Assembly (NCBI RefSeq): GCF_014646355.1
Contig: NZ_BMNH01000023.1
Location: forward strand, 1 to 64,000
Direction of reading: 5' to 3'
DNA: 64,000 bases
Source: Nonomuraea cavernae
GTDB taxonomy: Bacteria; Actinomycetota; Actinomycetes; Streptosporangiales; Streptosporangiaceae
How positions within the stretch are numbered: the stretch's first letter is position 1; each line of letters starts with the position of its first letter. This document shows positions 37,919-46,531 of the stretch, in pieces. Made by a program: the position numbers and the translations under genes. Below the pieces are notes generated by a model that ran no database searches, was not told where the DNA came from, and saw nothing but the letters and a program-made list of their open reading frames with translations.

Positions 37919-39309
37919 CGCTGGAACACCTGCGTCATTCCTTCGTTCTGGATCGCCTGGGGCGGGGGCCGCCGCGCCGCGTCCGACATGCGTACCAGGA
38001 GCGCGATGAGGATCCAGTTGGACAGCAGTGCCGAGCCACCCTGCGACATGAACGGGGTGACCAGGCCGGTCAGGGGGATGAGGTTGGTGACGCCGCCGAC
38101 GATGATGAAGATCTGCCAGGCCAGCAGGAACGACAGGCCGGCCGCCAGCAGCTTGGAGAACGGGTCGCGAGCCGCGATCGAGGTGCGCAGGCCGCGTTCG
38201 ACGAGCAGCGCGTAGAGCATGAGCAGTGCCATCAGCCCGGTGAGGCCGAGCTCCTCGCCGGTGGCGGCGAAGATGAAGTCGGAGAAGGCCAGCGGGATGA
38301 TCTCGGGGTGGCCCTGGCCGAGCCCGGTCCCGAGGATCCCGCCGGAGCCCATGGCGAACAGGCCCTGCATGAGCTGCCCGCTGCCGCCGACCGCGTCGAA
38401 GAGCACTGGATCGCCGGGGTTGAGGAAGACCTCGAAGCGCTGCTGGACGTGGTTGAAGACCATGCCCGCCAGAATGGCGCCGCCCGCGAAGAGCAGGATG
38501 CCGATGATGACCCAGGAGCTGCGCTGGGTGGCGATGTAGAGCATCGCGACGAACGTGCCGAACAGCAGCAGCGAGGACCCCAGGTCCTTCTGCATGACCA
38601 GGACGCCCAGGCTGACGCCCCAGGTGATGAGCACGGGGCCGAGGTCGCGGGCCCGCGGCAGGTCGATGAACAGCAGCCGGCGCCCGGCGAGGGCGAGCAC
38701 GTCGCGCTTGGCCACCAGATAGCCGGCGAAGAAGACGACCAGCGCGAGCTTGGCGAACTCAGCGGGCTGCAGCTGGCCGAGGCCGGGAATGCCGATCCAG
38801 ATGCGGGCGCCGTTGATCTCCTGCCCGAGGAACGGGATCAGCGGCGAGACCAGCAGGAACAGGCCCAGCGCGCCGGCGGTGTAGGTGAGCCGCTGCAACG
38901 CGCGGTGATCGCGCAGGAAGATCAGGGTGAGGCTGAACAGCAGGACGCCGATGAACGTCCACAGCAGCTGGGAGCTGGGTGAGGCGAGCTTGGCCGAAGG
39001 CAGGGTCGAATCCGACTCGGAGAGCCGGAAGATCATCACCAGGCCCAGCCCGTTGATGAGCGTCACCAGCGGCAGGATCAGCGGATCGGCCCAGGGGGCG
39101 AACTTGGCGAGCACCAGGTAGGCGGCCAGCATCAGGCCGCCCAGGCTCAAGCCGTAGGTCAGCATGCCCGAAGGGATCTGGCCGTCGATGGCCAGCCCCA
39201 CGTTGGCATAGGCGCCCATGACGATGGCCACCGCGAACGCGAGCATCGCCAACTGGGCCCCACGCCGCTTGGCGGGCATGGGGATGGGGGAGGCGGCTAC
39301 TTCGCTCAT
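37915..39309 (-). CDS. rodA: RodA/FtsW family peptidoglycan glycosyltransferase
   Basis: SEDS polymerase of 464 aa with about 12 membrane helices. Signature regions include NGLGLVMIFRLSESD, INGARIWIGIPGLGQLQPAE (conserved GAxxWIxxGxxxxQPSE type), FAKLALVVFFAGYL, VMQKDLGSSLLLFGTFVAML and GLTGLMALLMLYALLVERGL. The catalytic Asp region DLGSS is present. It partners PbpA next door. The start directly abuts the pstP stop codon. Confidence 0.96.
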   Translation of the reverse strand: MSEVAASPIPMPAKRRGAQLAMLAFAVAIVMGAYANVGLAIDGQIPSGMLTYGLSLGGLMLAAYLVLAKFAPWADPLILPLVTLINGLGLVMIFRLSESDSTLPSAKLASPSSQLLWTFIGVLLFSLTLIFLRDHRALQRLTYTAGALGLFLLVSPLIPFLGQEINGARIWIGIPGLGQLQPAEFAKLALVVFFAGYLVAKRDVLALAGRRLLFIDLPRARDLGPVLITWGVSLGVLVMQKDLGSSLLLFGTFVAMLYIATQRSSWVIIGILLFAGGAILAGMVFNHVQQRFEVFLNPGDPVLFDAVGGSGQLMQGLFAMGSGGILGTGLGQGHPEIIPLAFSDFIFAATGEELGLTGLMALLMLYALLVERGLRTSIAARDPFSKLLAAGLSFLLAWQIFIIVGGVTNLIPLTGLVTPFMSQGGSALLSNWILIALLVRMSDAARRPPPQAIQNEGMTQVFQR

Positions 39310-40587
39310 CTACCGCTGCGTCTTCGTCGCGGTGGGGGACGGCGACGTGCTCGCGGGTGGCGTCGTCGCCTTCTGCTCTGTAGTGAACTTCAAACCGTTG
39401 ATCCTCGTCATGCCTTCAGCGACGCTCGTGACCTCGATGCCGTCCTTGATCAGCGCCTGGTCGGGGGGAGAGAGCTTGGACAAGGGCTTGCCGGTGTGCT
39501 GCGCGACCGAGAAGAACTGGAACGGGCCCACCTCCTGCTGGATCCCCTGGAACACGACGACCTCGTCGCCTCTGGCTCCGACGAAGAACTGCTCCTGGGT
39601 CCACTGCCAGCCGAAGTAGCCCCCGACGCCCACCACGGCGGCCCCGAAGCCCAGCACGGAGACCAGCACGGGCCACACCCGACGACGCTTGACCGGCCGC
39701 CGGGACGCCTGGGCGCCCGGCTCGTAGTCGTCGTCAGTGATCACCGGCTGGGGCGCGGTCACCGTGCCGACGCGCCCCGGGGAGGTGTCCTGGGGGCTCG
39801 ACCGCAGGCGGTTCATGCCCGCCGCGCCGACGACGGCCGCGTCGCTGGGTGGTTGCTGCCCGTCGCTGATCTCCAGGACGTCTGCCAGCACGCAGGTGAT
39901 GTTGTCGGGCCCGCCACCCCGGTTGGCCAGGTCGATGAGCTGGCGTACCACCTCTTCGGGGTCGTCGATGTTGGTCAGCGTGGCGTGCAGCGTCTCCGCG
40001 CTCACCACACCCGACAGCCCGTCGGAGCAGAGGAGGTAGCGGTCGCCCACCTGCGCCTCGCGCAGCGTGAGGTCGGGATCGACCTCGCCGCTGCCGTCGA
40101 GCGCCCGCAGCAGGATCGAGCGCTGCGGATGCGTCGCGGCCTCCTCGGGCGTGATGCGCCCGTCGTCGACCAGCTGCTGCACCAGCGTGTGGTCATGGGT
40201 GATCTGGTAGAGCTCCCCGCGCCTGAGCAGGTAGGCGCGCGAGTCGCCGACGTGCACCAGGGCCACCTGGGTGCCGTTCCAGAGCATGGCGGTGAGCGTG
40301 GTGCCCATGCCCTTGAGGCTCGGGTCCCGACCCACCATCTCGTGCAGCTTGCGATTGGCGTCGCGTACGGCTGCCTCGATGGCGTTGAGCAGGTCACCGC
40401 CCTGCTGGGCCTCCTCCAGGGAGGCCATTGCGGAGATGGCGACAGAACTCGCCACCTCGCCGTGTGCGTGCCCGCCCATGCCGTCGGCGACGGCGAGCAG
40501 GCGGCCGCTAGCGTACGCCGAGTCCTCGTTTCCTTCGCGGAGGAGGCCGACGTCCGAGCGGGCGGCGTAGCGGAGTGCGATGGTCAT
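39310..40587 (-). CDS. pstP: PP2C-family Ser/Thr phosphatase PstP
   Basis: Membrane phosphatase of 425 aa, the only such enzyme in the operon and the expected eraser for PknA/PknB. Metal-binding motifs: LAVADGMGGHAHGEVASSVA, MGTTLTAMLWNGTQVALVHV, GDSRAYLLRRGELYQITHDH, LLCSDGLSGVVSAE and GGPDNITCVLADV. A membrane helix (VWPVLVSVLGFGAAVVGVGG) is followed by an ~110-residue external domain ending in a Thr/Ser/Pro tail. Its ATG overlaps the fhaB stop. Confidence 0.96.
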   Translation of the reverse strand: MTIALRYAARSDVGLLREGNEDSAYASGRLLAVADGMGGHAHGEVASSVAISAMASLEEAQQGGDLLNAIEAAVRDANRKLHEMVGRDPSLKGMGTTLTAMLWNGTQVALVHVGDSRAYLLRRGELYQITHDHTLVQQLVDDGRITPEEAATHPQRSILLRALDGSGEVDPDLTLREAQVGDRYLLCSDGLSGVVSAETLHATLTNIDDPEEVVRQLIDLANRGGGPDNITCVLADVLEISDGQQPPSDAAVVGAAGMNRLRSSPQDTSPGRVGTVTAPQPVITDDDYEPGAQASRRPVKRRRVWPVLVSVLGFGAAVVGVGGYFGWQWTQEQFFVGARGDEVVVFQGIQQEVGPFQFFSVAQHTGKPLSKLSPPDQALIKDGIEVTSVAEGMTRINGLKFTTEQKATTPPASTSPSPTATKTQR

Positions 40588-41054
40588 TTGCGCAATTCAA
40601 TGACTGTCTTGCCGACACGGATCGGAACACCGAGCGGCACCGGGGTCGGGCGGGTGACTTTCGAGCGGTCGAGATACGTGCCGTTGGTCGAACCGAGATC
40701 TTCCACGATCCACTGACCGTCCTGGGGAAAGAGCCGGGCATGTCGGCTGGAAGCGTAGTCATCGCTGACCACGAGCGTGGCGTCGTTCGCCCGGCCAATG
40801 GTGATGGGCGTCTCCGTGAGGTTAATGGTGGTGCCTTGGAGCGGGCCACCTGTCACGACAAGCTGGCGTGGCTCGCCTTTCTTGTTCTTCGGCTTTGCCA
40901 CTGGTTTGGATGGTTTCGCACTCTTACGTGGACCGGCGGGGGCCGTGCGTGATCCGAACAAGTCAGTCCGGATCACGCCGACTGCGGCAATGACGAAGAA
41001 CCACAGCACCGCCAGGAAGGCGAGCCGGATCAGCAGCAGCGTGAGCTCGGACAT
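40584..41054 (-). CDS. fhaB: FHA-domain protein FhaB (FipA)
   Basis: Protein of 156 aa with an N-terminal membrane helix (LLIRLAFLAVLWFFVIAAVG), a Lys/Pro-rich linker and a C-terminal FHA domain: PITIGRANDATLVVSDDYAS, SRHARLFPQDGQWIVEDLGS and TNGTYLDRSKV, including the phosphothreonine-binding Arg, Ser, Asn set. It links PknA/PknB phosphorylation to division proteins. Start at MSELTLL; overlaps pstP by four bases. Confidence 0.95.
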   Translation of the reverse strand: MSELTLLLIRLAFLAVLWFFVIAAVGVIRTDLFGSRTAPAGPRKSAKPSKPVAKPKNKKGEPRQLVVTGGPLQGTTINLTETPITIGRANDATLVVSDDYASSRHARLFPQDGQWIVEDLGSTNGTYLDRSKVTRPTPVPLGVPIRVGKTVIELRK

Positions 41055-41071
41055 GGACCGTCTGTCTACCC

Positions 41072-41812
41072 TCAATCGCGCCGGAACACCAGTGTCGTAC
41101 GCCCCAAAGTCACTCGCGTGCCGTTCTGGAGCTCGATCCTGCGTACCGGCTGGCCGTTGACGAATGTGCCGTTGGTCGATCCGAGATCGACCAGATGGAC
41201 CTGCTGCCCCTCGACGCGCAGCTCCGCGTGATGACGTGAGACCCCAGGGTCTACCAGACGAAGATCGCAGTCGGTGCCCCGTCCGAGCAAGGTCACCGGA
41301 GTGGTGAGCTCGTAGGAGCGGTCGCCCTGAGGATCGTCCTGGGTGGAGACGAGCAGCCGGGGCCGCCCGCCGAACGCGTTGGGCCTCGACGGGGGCAGAT
41401 CGCTCGCCGGCTGGCGAATCTCGTCCTGCTCCACCGTCGCGCCGCGGATGACGCCTGACCTGATGCGGAACAGTCCCACAGCCAGGTCGGTGGCGGTCTC
41501 GAAACGGACCCGGACCGGTCCCACGAAGGAGTAGCCCTGCTCCTTGGCGTACTCCCTGGCAAGGTTGGCCAGCTCGTGGCTGATGCTGTCGGCGTAGACC
41601 TCAAGCCGTTCGCTGTCGGTCGTGGACAGCTCCACCACGAAGTCGTTGGGCACGAGCGTGCGACCCTGTGCGACGATCGCCGCACGCTCATCCATCTCCC
41701 GCTGAACCGCGCTGGCGACCTCGACCGGCTGAAGGTCAGATTTGAACGCCCGCGCAAAGGCCCCCTCAACCAAGCCTTCGAGCCTTCGCTCGAAGCGCTG
41801 AAGGACTCCCAC
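41072..41812 (-). CDS. fhaA: FHA-domain protein FhaA
   Basis: Protein of 246 aa. The N-terminal DUF3662 domain is MGVLQRFERRLEGLVEGAFA, then FKSDLQPVEVASAVQREMDE. A short linker leads to a C-terminal FHA domain (VTLLGRGTDCDLRLVDPGVS, RHHAELRVEGQQVHLVDLGS, TNGTFVNGQPV). Mycobacterial FhaA has a longer linker; this copy is short. It binds phosphorylated MviN/FtsQ-type partners of the wall machinery. GGGAGG six bases from the GTG start. It is the first gene of the seven-gene leftward operon. Confidence 0.95.
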   Translation of the reverse strand: MGVLQRFERRLEGLVEGAFARAFKSDLQPVEVASAVQREMDERAAIVAQGRTLVPNDFVVELSTTDSERLEVYADSISHELANLAREYAKEQGYSFVGPVRVRFETATDLAVGLFRIRSGVIRGATVEQDEIRQPASDLPPSRPNAFGGRPRLLVSTQDDPQGDRSYELTTPVTLLGRGTDCDLRLVDPGVSRHHAELRVEGQQVHLVDLGSTNGTFVNGQPVRRIELQNGTRVTLGRTTLVFRRD

Positions 41813-42011
41813 CGGGTACCTCCCTTCCTCCGTGCATATGATCGCGGCCTACAGACGCTCTCACGCCTGGTGCCCGCTCGTCCCACCGTCGCGGTGATCC
41901 CGGCGCTCGTCGGCTGTCGCGCCCAGCTCCTCCGCTCCCGTGTCTTATGCGATCGTATCCGGGTTCAGTACCAGCGGCTGTTCCGTGCTACTGTTTCTCA
42001 GCACCCACTCA

Positions 42012-42094
42012 GGGCGGGTGGCGGAACGGCAGACGCGCACGGTTCAGGTCCGTGTGTCCGAAAGGACGTGAGGGTTCAAATCCCTCCTCGCCCA
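42012..42094 (+). tRNA. tRNA-Leu(CAG)
   Basis: Class II tRNA of 83 bases. The acceptor stem GGGCGGG pairs with CTCGCCC (one G-U). The anticodon stem/loop is CACGG-TTCAGGT-CCGTG with anticodon CAG at 42045-42047. A long variable arm (TGTCCGAAAGGACG) and the T arm GAGGG-TTCAAAT-CCCTC are present. CCA is not encoded (CCT follows). It sits beside fhaA in the conserved origin-proximal region and is followed by a terminator. Confidence 0.95.
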
Positions 42095-42142
42095 CCTCGC
42101 GGTTCAGCCGAAGAATTCGGCAGACCCACACTGACGAAAGAC

Positions 42143-42176
42143 AGCCCCGGTTCGCAAGAGCCGGGGCTTCTTCTTT
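42143..42176 (+). terminator. terminator of tRNA-Leu
   Basis: AGCCCCGG (42143-42150) pairs with CCGGGGCT (42161-42168) around a 10-base loop, followed by TCTTCTTTT. A classic rho-independent terminator. Confidence 0.93.
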
Positions 42177-42206
42177 TCCAAGAACCTGTGTACGGCTGAC
42201 GCCCTC

Positions 42207-42344
42207 GTGCGGGAATGTAGGCCCGGCCGGTTGCAGTCCACTTTCGGATGGCTATCGGCCGGGCGGTGTGTTTTTGACCACATTCCTGGGGTTGAGACCG
42301 CTATTGCGCACCGACTTGCTCAGGCCGCCATCGCGCGTGTCGAG
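42207..42344. repeat. direct repeat copy 1 (138 bp, contains hairpin and gene-end relic)
   Basis: About 80% identical, with small gaps, to 47227-47360. It includes a long imperfect hairpin (42222-42263, arms CCCGGCCG/CGGCCGGG). Its last ~25 bases resemble the 3' end of the CNNM/CBS gene at 47334, but with a 2-base deletion that destroys the reading frame, so it is a non-coding relic. Confidence 0.85.
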
Positions 42345-42444
42345 GGGTCCGGCGCCGAGAAAGGCGGGAACCCGGCGGAGGCAGCGGACAGGACATGGGG
42401 CGAAGGAGCGAAAGCCGCTCCCTGGCCGGAAATGAGCGCACCCT

Positions 42445-42900
42445 ATGCGACGAGTCGCACTCCTGCTGACGGTTCCCCTGCTGGCGTTGACCACGGCCTG
42501 CGGCAGCGCCCAGCCCGCCGGCGGCGACGCCGTGGGGATCCCCACGACCTCGGCCGCGAACGACTCCTACCTCAAGTACGCCAAGTGTCTGCGCGAGCAC
42601 GGCGTCAAGAGCTTCCCCGACGACCCCAAGCAGCTTCCCGCGGGCGGAACGCAGATTCCCGAGGAGGCGGGCAAGGCGTGCGAGAAGGAGATGCAGGGCG
42701 TGGCCAACACGATCGACGGAAAGGACCCGGCCTATCTCGACCGCATGACCCGGCTCGCGAAGTGCATGCGAGGACACGGCATCGACTTCCCCGATCCGGG
42801 CCCCGACGGCAAGATGCCCGGCCCCGATTTCAACGGCGGCGATCAGGCGACGTTCGACGCGGCGATGAAGGAATGCTCCGCCGAGGCCGGTGGCCAGTGA
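42445..42900 (+). CDS. lipoprotein with duplicated CxxxHG motif
   Basis: Exported lipoprotein of 151 aa. The signal peptide MRRVALLLTVPLLALTTACG ends with the lipobox LTTAC. The mature part contains two related units, YAKCLREHGVKSFPDD and LAKCMRGHGIDFPDPGPDG, each with a Cys and His, plus Cys in KACEKEMQ and KECSAEA. Proteins of this type are common in actinomycetes upstream of HlyD/MacAB exporters; a periplasmic substrate-capture role is plausible. The stop overlaps the start of the adaptor gene (GTGA). Confidence 0.88.
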   Translation: MRRVALLLTVPLLALTTACGSAQPAGGDAVGIPTTSAANDSYLKYAKCLREHGVKSFPDDPKQLPAGGTQIPEEAGKACEKEMQGVANTIDGKDPAYLDRMTRLAKCMRGHGIDFPDPGPDGKMPGPDFNGGDQATFDAAMKECSAEAGGQ

Positions 42901-43961
42901 AGCGCTCCGTCGTGGCGACCGCCGTCGTGGCGGTTCTCGCCGCGGCAGCGGGGGCGGCGATGGCCTTCACCGGTGGGCGGGAGACGCCCGTGGCCCAGGC
43001 CGTGCCCGTGGCCACCGCCGAGGTCATACGAGGTGATCTCGTCGACACCGTGTCGGTGGAGGGCACCTTGACCTTCACCGGAGAACGCCGGATCAGGACC
43101 GGCGCCGCCGGCATGATCACCTGGGTGCCCCGGCCGGAGGCCACGATCAGGCAAGGCGGAGCCCTGTTCGCCGCCGACCGGCGCTGGACCGTGCTCATGC
43201 GCGGCGAGGTGCCGCTTTACCGCGCGCTCCGGCAGGGGGTCACCGATGGGCCGGACGTGTTGCAACTGGAAAGAGGCCTCAAGGCGCTCGGATACGGCGA
43301 CGACATGACGGTCGACCGGCATTTCTCCTATGCGACGGCACAGGCCGTACGGGCCTGGCAGAAGGACCGGGGGTGGAAGAGGACCGGCGTGGTGGACGCC
43401 TCCCAGGTGGTGTTCCTGCCCGGCACGGTGCGGGTCACGAGGGTGACGGCCGCCGTCGGCGACCTCATGGGGCCGAACGCGGAGGTGCTCACCGCGTCCA
43501 GTACGCGGCAGGTCGTGCGTCTCGACCTCGATGTCGACAGACAGGACCTCGTCCGCCAGGGTGCCCAGGTCTCGGCCGAGTTGCCGGGCGGCAAGACCGT
43601 CAAGGGAAAGGTGATCCGCGTCGGCCCCGTCGTACGGAAGGCGTCCGCCTCTCAGCAGGGCGAGGAGAGCACTGTGGACGTGGAGATCGCCTTGAGCGGC
43701 GGGAAGAAGGGCAGGGCATTCGACAAGGACCAGGCGCCGGTCACGGTGACGCTGGAGAGTGAGCGCCGCGAGGACGTCCTCAGCGTGCCGATCGAGGCTC
43801 TGCTGGCGCTACGTGACGGAGGGTTCGGCATCGAGGTGGTGGAGCCGGGCGAGGCCCGGCGGACCGTGGGCGTGCGGACCGGAGCCTATGGCGGCGGCCG
43901 TGTGGAGGTCTCGGCACCAGGGCTGCGGGCCGGGACGAAGGTCAGGGTGCCCGCGTCGTGA
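42897..43961 (+). CDS. periplasmic/extracellular adaptor of MacA/HlyD type with PG-binding domain
   Basis: Membrane-fusion-type protein of 354 aa. It has an N-terminal signal-anchor (VVATAVVAVLAAAAGAAMAF), a split biotinyl-lipoyl-like domain (VSVEGTLTFTGERRIRTGAA, AAVGDLMGPNAEVLTAS), and an inserted peptidoglycan_binding_1 repeat (DVLQLERGLKALGYGDDMTV, YATAQAVRAWQKDRGWKRTG). The beta-barrel end follows (VLSVPIEALLALRDGGFGIE). In Gram-positive bacteria such proteins couple MacB-like ABC exporters to the wall. Overlaps both neighbours by four bases, so the operon is translationally coupled. Confidence 0.9.
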   Translation: MKRSVVATAVVAVLAAAAGAAMAFTGGRETPVAQAVPVATAEVIRGDLVDTVSVEGTLTFTGERRIRTGAAGMITWVPRPEATIRQGGALFAADRRWTVLMRGEVPLYRALRQGVTDGPDVLQLERGLKALGYGDDMTVDRHFSYATAQAVRAWQKDRGWKRTGVVDASQVVFLPGTVRVTRVTAAVGDLMGPNAEVLTASSTRQVVRLDLDVDRQDLVRQGAQVSAELPGGKTVKGKVIRVGPVVRKASASQQGEESTVDVEIALSGGKKGRAFDKDQAPVTVTLESERREDVLSVPIEALLALRDGGFGIEVVEPGEARRTVGVRTGAYGGGRVEVSAPGLRAGTKVRVPAS

Positions 43962-44686
43962 GAAGGGTCATCGAGGCACATGGCATCACCAAGCGCTACA
44001 ACGGCTCCGTGGACGCCCTGCGCGGCGCGGACCTCATCGTCGAGGAAGGCGAGCTGGTGGCCATCGTCGGCCCGTCCGGCTCAGGCAAGTCCACGCTGCT
44101 GCAACTGATCGGTACCCTGGACCGGCCGACTTCGGGCACCGTGAGAATCGACGGCTTCTCTGTCGCCGAGCTGTCGGACCGGCAACTGTCCGGGCTGCGC
44201 TCCTCCCGCATCGGGTTCGTCTTCCAGCAGTTCCACCTGGCCGTCGGCACGTCGGCGCTGGACAACGTGGCGGACGGGCTGTTGTACTCCGGACGCCCGC
44301 TGCGTGAGCGCCGGACCCGGGCCGAAGAGGCGCTGCGGCGCGTGGGTCTGGGCCACCGGCTCGGCCACCATCCCCAGCAGATGTCCGGCGGAGAGCAGCA
44401 GCGCGTCGCCATCGCCCGCGCTGTGGTCGGCGACCCGCCGCTCCTGCTGGCCGACGAGCCGACCGGCAACCTCGACTCGTCCGCCGGGACCGAGGTGCTC
44501 AGCCTGCTGCGCGATCTGCACGCCGACGGCACGACGGTGGTCGTCATCACCCACGACCCGGAGATCGCCGCCTGGGCTCCGCGCCGGGTGCGCGTGCGTG
44601 ACGGGCGCATCGTTTCCGATGACGGGCCGGGCGCCGGACATCGGCAGGTGGCGGCGCTGATCAAGAGCGGCCCGGGGGAGGCGTGA
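43958..44686 (+). CDS. MacB/LolD-type ABC transporter ATPase
   Basis: ATP-binding subunit of 242 aa. Walker A is VGPSGSGKSTLLQLIGTLDR, Q-loop FVFQQFHLAVG, signature QQMSGGEQQRVAIARAV and Walker B PPLLLADEPTGNLDS, with the switch His in VITHDPEIA. The LLQLIG and LADEPTGNLD sequences mark the MacB/LolD/FtsE mechanotransmission group, which works with FtsX-type permeases rather than solute channels. The GTG start overlaps the adaptor stop. Confidence 0.95.
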   Translation: MRRVIEAHGITKRYNGSVDALRGADLIVEEGELVAIVGPSGSGKSTLLQLIGTLDRPTSGTVRIDGFSVAELSDRQLSGLRSSRIGFVFQQFHLAVGTSALDNVADGLLYSGRPLRERRTRAEEALRRVGLGHRLGHHPQQMSGGEQQRVAIARAVVGDPPLLLADEPTGNLDSSAGTEVLSLLRDLHADGTTVVVITHDPEIAAWAPRRVRVRDGRIVSDDGPGAGHRQVAALIKSGPGEA

Positions 44687-45882
44687 TGAGCACGACTGTT
44701 CCCGCGCCGTCGCGGCTGCGCTTGCGCGATGTCCTCAGGGTTGGCGGCGCGGGGCTGCGGACCCGGCCAGGCCGCGTGTTCCTGTCGGCACTGGGCATCG
44801 CCATCGGCATCGCCACCATGATCGCAGTCATCGGCATCTCGGCCTCCGGACAGGAACAGCTCATGCGGCAACTCGATCGGCTCGGCACCGGCCTGCTACG
44901 CGTGGAGGCGGGCAGCACCTTCTCGGGCGAGGAGGCGCGACTGCCCGCCCGCGCGGTCGCGATGGTGCGTGAGGTGGAAGCGGTGCGCCATGCCGGGGCC
45001 ACCGGGACCATCGCGGTGGCGATCCGGCGCACCGACCGGATCCCCAAGGAACTGACCGGCGGTATCACGGTGCAGGCCGCCACCTTCGACCTGTTGTCCA
45101 CCCTCGACGGTCAGGTGCGGGTCGGCTCCTGGCTCAACGAGGCCACCGCACGCTATCCCGCGGTTGTGCTCGGCTCGGTGGCCGCGGAACGGCTCGGCGT
45201 CACCGGTACGGGGATGCGGGTCTGGATCGGCGACCGGTGGTTCACGGTGATCGGCATCCTCGGCCCGATGCCGCTGGCTCCCGAGATCGAACGCTCCGCG
45301 CTGATCGGGTTCGCCGCCGCCCAGAAGTACTTCCAGTTCGACGGGCACCCGACGACCATCTACGAACGGTCGGCGGAGGAGTCGGTGGAGGCCGTACGGG
45401 CCCTGCTGGCACGCACCGTGAACCCGGAGAACCCCGAACACGTCGCGGTCTCCCGGCCGTCGGACGCGCTCGCGGCCCGGGCGGCCGCCGCGGGCACGTT
45501 CACCGGCCTGCTCCTCGGCCTGGGTGCGGTCGCGCTCCTGGTCGGCGGTGTGGGGGTGGCCAACACCATGGTGATCTCGGTGCTCGAACGGCGGCGGGAG
45601 ATCGGCCTGCGCCGCTCGCTCGGCGCCACGCGGGGCCAGATCCGCATGCAGTTCCTCACCGAATCCCTCATCTTGTCGGTGATCGGCGGAGGCGGCGGAC
45701 TGGTCATCGGGGTGCTCGTCACCATGGCGTACGCGCTGATGCAGGGGTGGCCCGCGGTGGTGCCGCCCTGGGTGATCGGCGGCACCCTGGCCGCCACGCT
45801 CGCCGTCAGCCTGATCGCCGGCATTTACCCGGCGGTACGGGCCTCCCGTGTTCCCCCCAGCGTCGCTCTGGCGATGATCTGA
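44686..45882 (+). CDS. MacB/FtsX-type ABC transporter permease
   Basis: Permease of 398 aa. The first membrane helix lies at about 30-52 (VFLSALGIAIGIATMIAVIG). A MacB-like periplasmic domain follows (~60-270) and then three C-terminal helices (FTGLLLGLGAVALLVGGVGV, LSVIGGGGGLVIGVLVTMAY, GGTLAATLAVSLIAGIYPAV). The cytoplasmic coupling motif VLERRREIGLRRSLGATRGQ is diagnostic. It forms a mechanotransmission exporter with the preceding ATPase and adaptor. GTG 44683 is an alternative start; a gene end and start overlap either way. Confidence 0.94.
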   Translation: MSTTVPAPSRLRLRDVLRVGGAGLRTRPGRVFLSALGIAIGIATMIAVIGISASGQEQLMRQLDRLGTGLLRVEAGSTFSGEEARLPARAVAMVREVEAVRHAGATGTIAVAIRRTDRIPKELTGGITVQAATFDLLSTLDGQVRVGSWLNEATARYPAVVLGSVAAERLGVTGTGMRVWIGDRWFTVIGILGPMPLAPEIERSALIGFAAAQKYFQFDGHPTTIYERSAEESVEAVRALLARTVNPENPEHVAVSRPSDALAARAAAAGTFTGLLLGLGAVALLVGGVGVANTMVISVLERRREIGLRRSLGATRGQIRMQFLTESLILSVIGGGGGLVIGVLVTMAYALMQGWPAVVPPWVIGGTLAATLAVSLIAGIYPAVRASRVPPSVALAMI

Positions 45883-45934
45883 ACTCGTCCGGAGAATCTC
45901 GGAACCCCGAGCAGGCTGCGAACAGGTCTTGAGT

Positions 45935-46528
45935 ATGGACATGGTGACACGAGCCCGGATCCGGGACGGGGACGCTGACGCGTTCGGACAGCTCTATGAC
46001 GAGTTCGCCCGGACGGTGTACAACCACGCCTTCCGGCTGACGGGCGACTGGTCGACCGCCGAGGACGTGATGTCCCTGACCTTCTTGGAGACATGGCGGC
46101 TGCGTGGGCGCATCGACGCGGACGGCGGCAGCCTGCGGCCCTGGCTCCTGGGCATCGCCACCAACGTGGCGCGCAACACCAGGCGCGCGTCCCGGCGGTA
46201 CGACAACGCCCTGGCCCGGATGCCGAGAAACGACCAAGTCGCCGACTTCGCCGAAGAGGTGGCGGGACGGCTGGACGACGCCGAGCGGGTGGCCGCGCTA
46301 CGGCGGGCCTACGCCCAGCTGCGGCGTGCGGAGCAGGAGGTGATCTCGCTGGTCGTCGGCTCGGAGCTGAGTCACGCCGAAGCCGCCGAGGCGCTGGGCG
46401 TCTCGGTGGGCACGGTCAAATCCCGGCTGTCCCGCGCCCGGCGGAAGTTGGACAAGGCCACGGCGGAGCGAGAGCCGTCGCGGCCGGCACAGCAGGTGAC
46501 CGTGACCCGGGTCATGAGGGAGGTCTGA
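45935..46528 (+). CDS. ECF sigma factor linked to the export module
   Basis: Sigma factor of 197 aa. Region 2: DADAFGQLYDEFARTVYNHA, then FRLTGDWSTAEDVMSLTFLE and RPWLLGIATNVARNTRRASR. Region 4: RRAEQEVISLVVGSELSHAE, then AAEALGVSVGTVKSRLSRAR. Standard length, with no C-terminal extension. It is the first of two genes following the ABC operon, with the membrane protein four bases after it. The adjacent membrane protein would be its regulator or target. ATG 45935 is preferred; a TTG at 45929 is possible. Confidence 0.92.
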   Translation: MDMVTRARIRDGDADAFGQLYDEFARTVYNHAFRLTGDWSTAEDVMSLTFLETWRLRGRIDADGGSLRPWLLGIATNVARNTRRASRRYDNALARMPRNDQVADFAEEVAGRLDDAERVAALRRAYAQLRRAEQEVISLVVGSELSHAEAAEALGVSVGTVKSRLSRARRKLDKATAEREPSRPAQQVTVTRVMREV

Positions 46529-46531
46529 CAT

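Larger units (their letters stand above)
42095..42444. other. 350-bp gap after tRNA-Leu with terminator and repeat
   Basis: No protein gene is seen. It contains the tRNA terminator (42143-42176) and direct repeat copy 1 (42207-42344), then about 100 bases with the presumed promoter of the export module. Confidence 0.7.

Noticed and set aside
35303..38215. 970-aa open frame on the + strand opposite pknA and pbpA
   Set aside because: Antisense shadow produced by high GC3; the minus-strand kinase and PBP motifs are unmistakable and the product is low-complexity Arg/Gly/His/Val.
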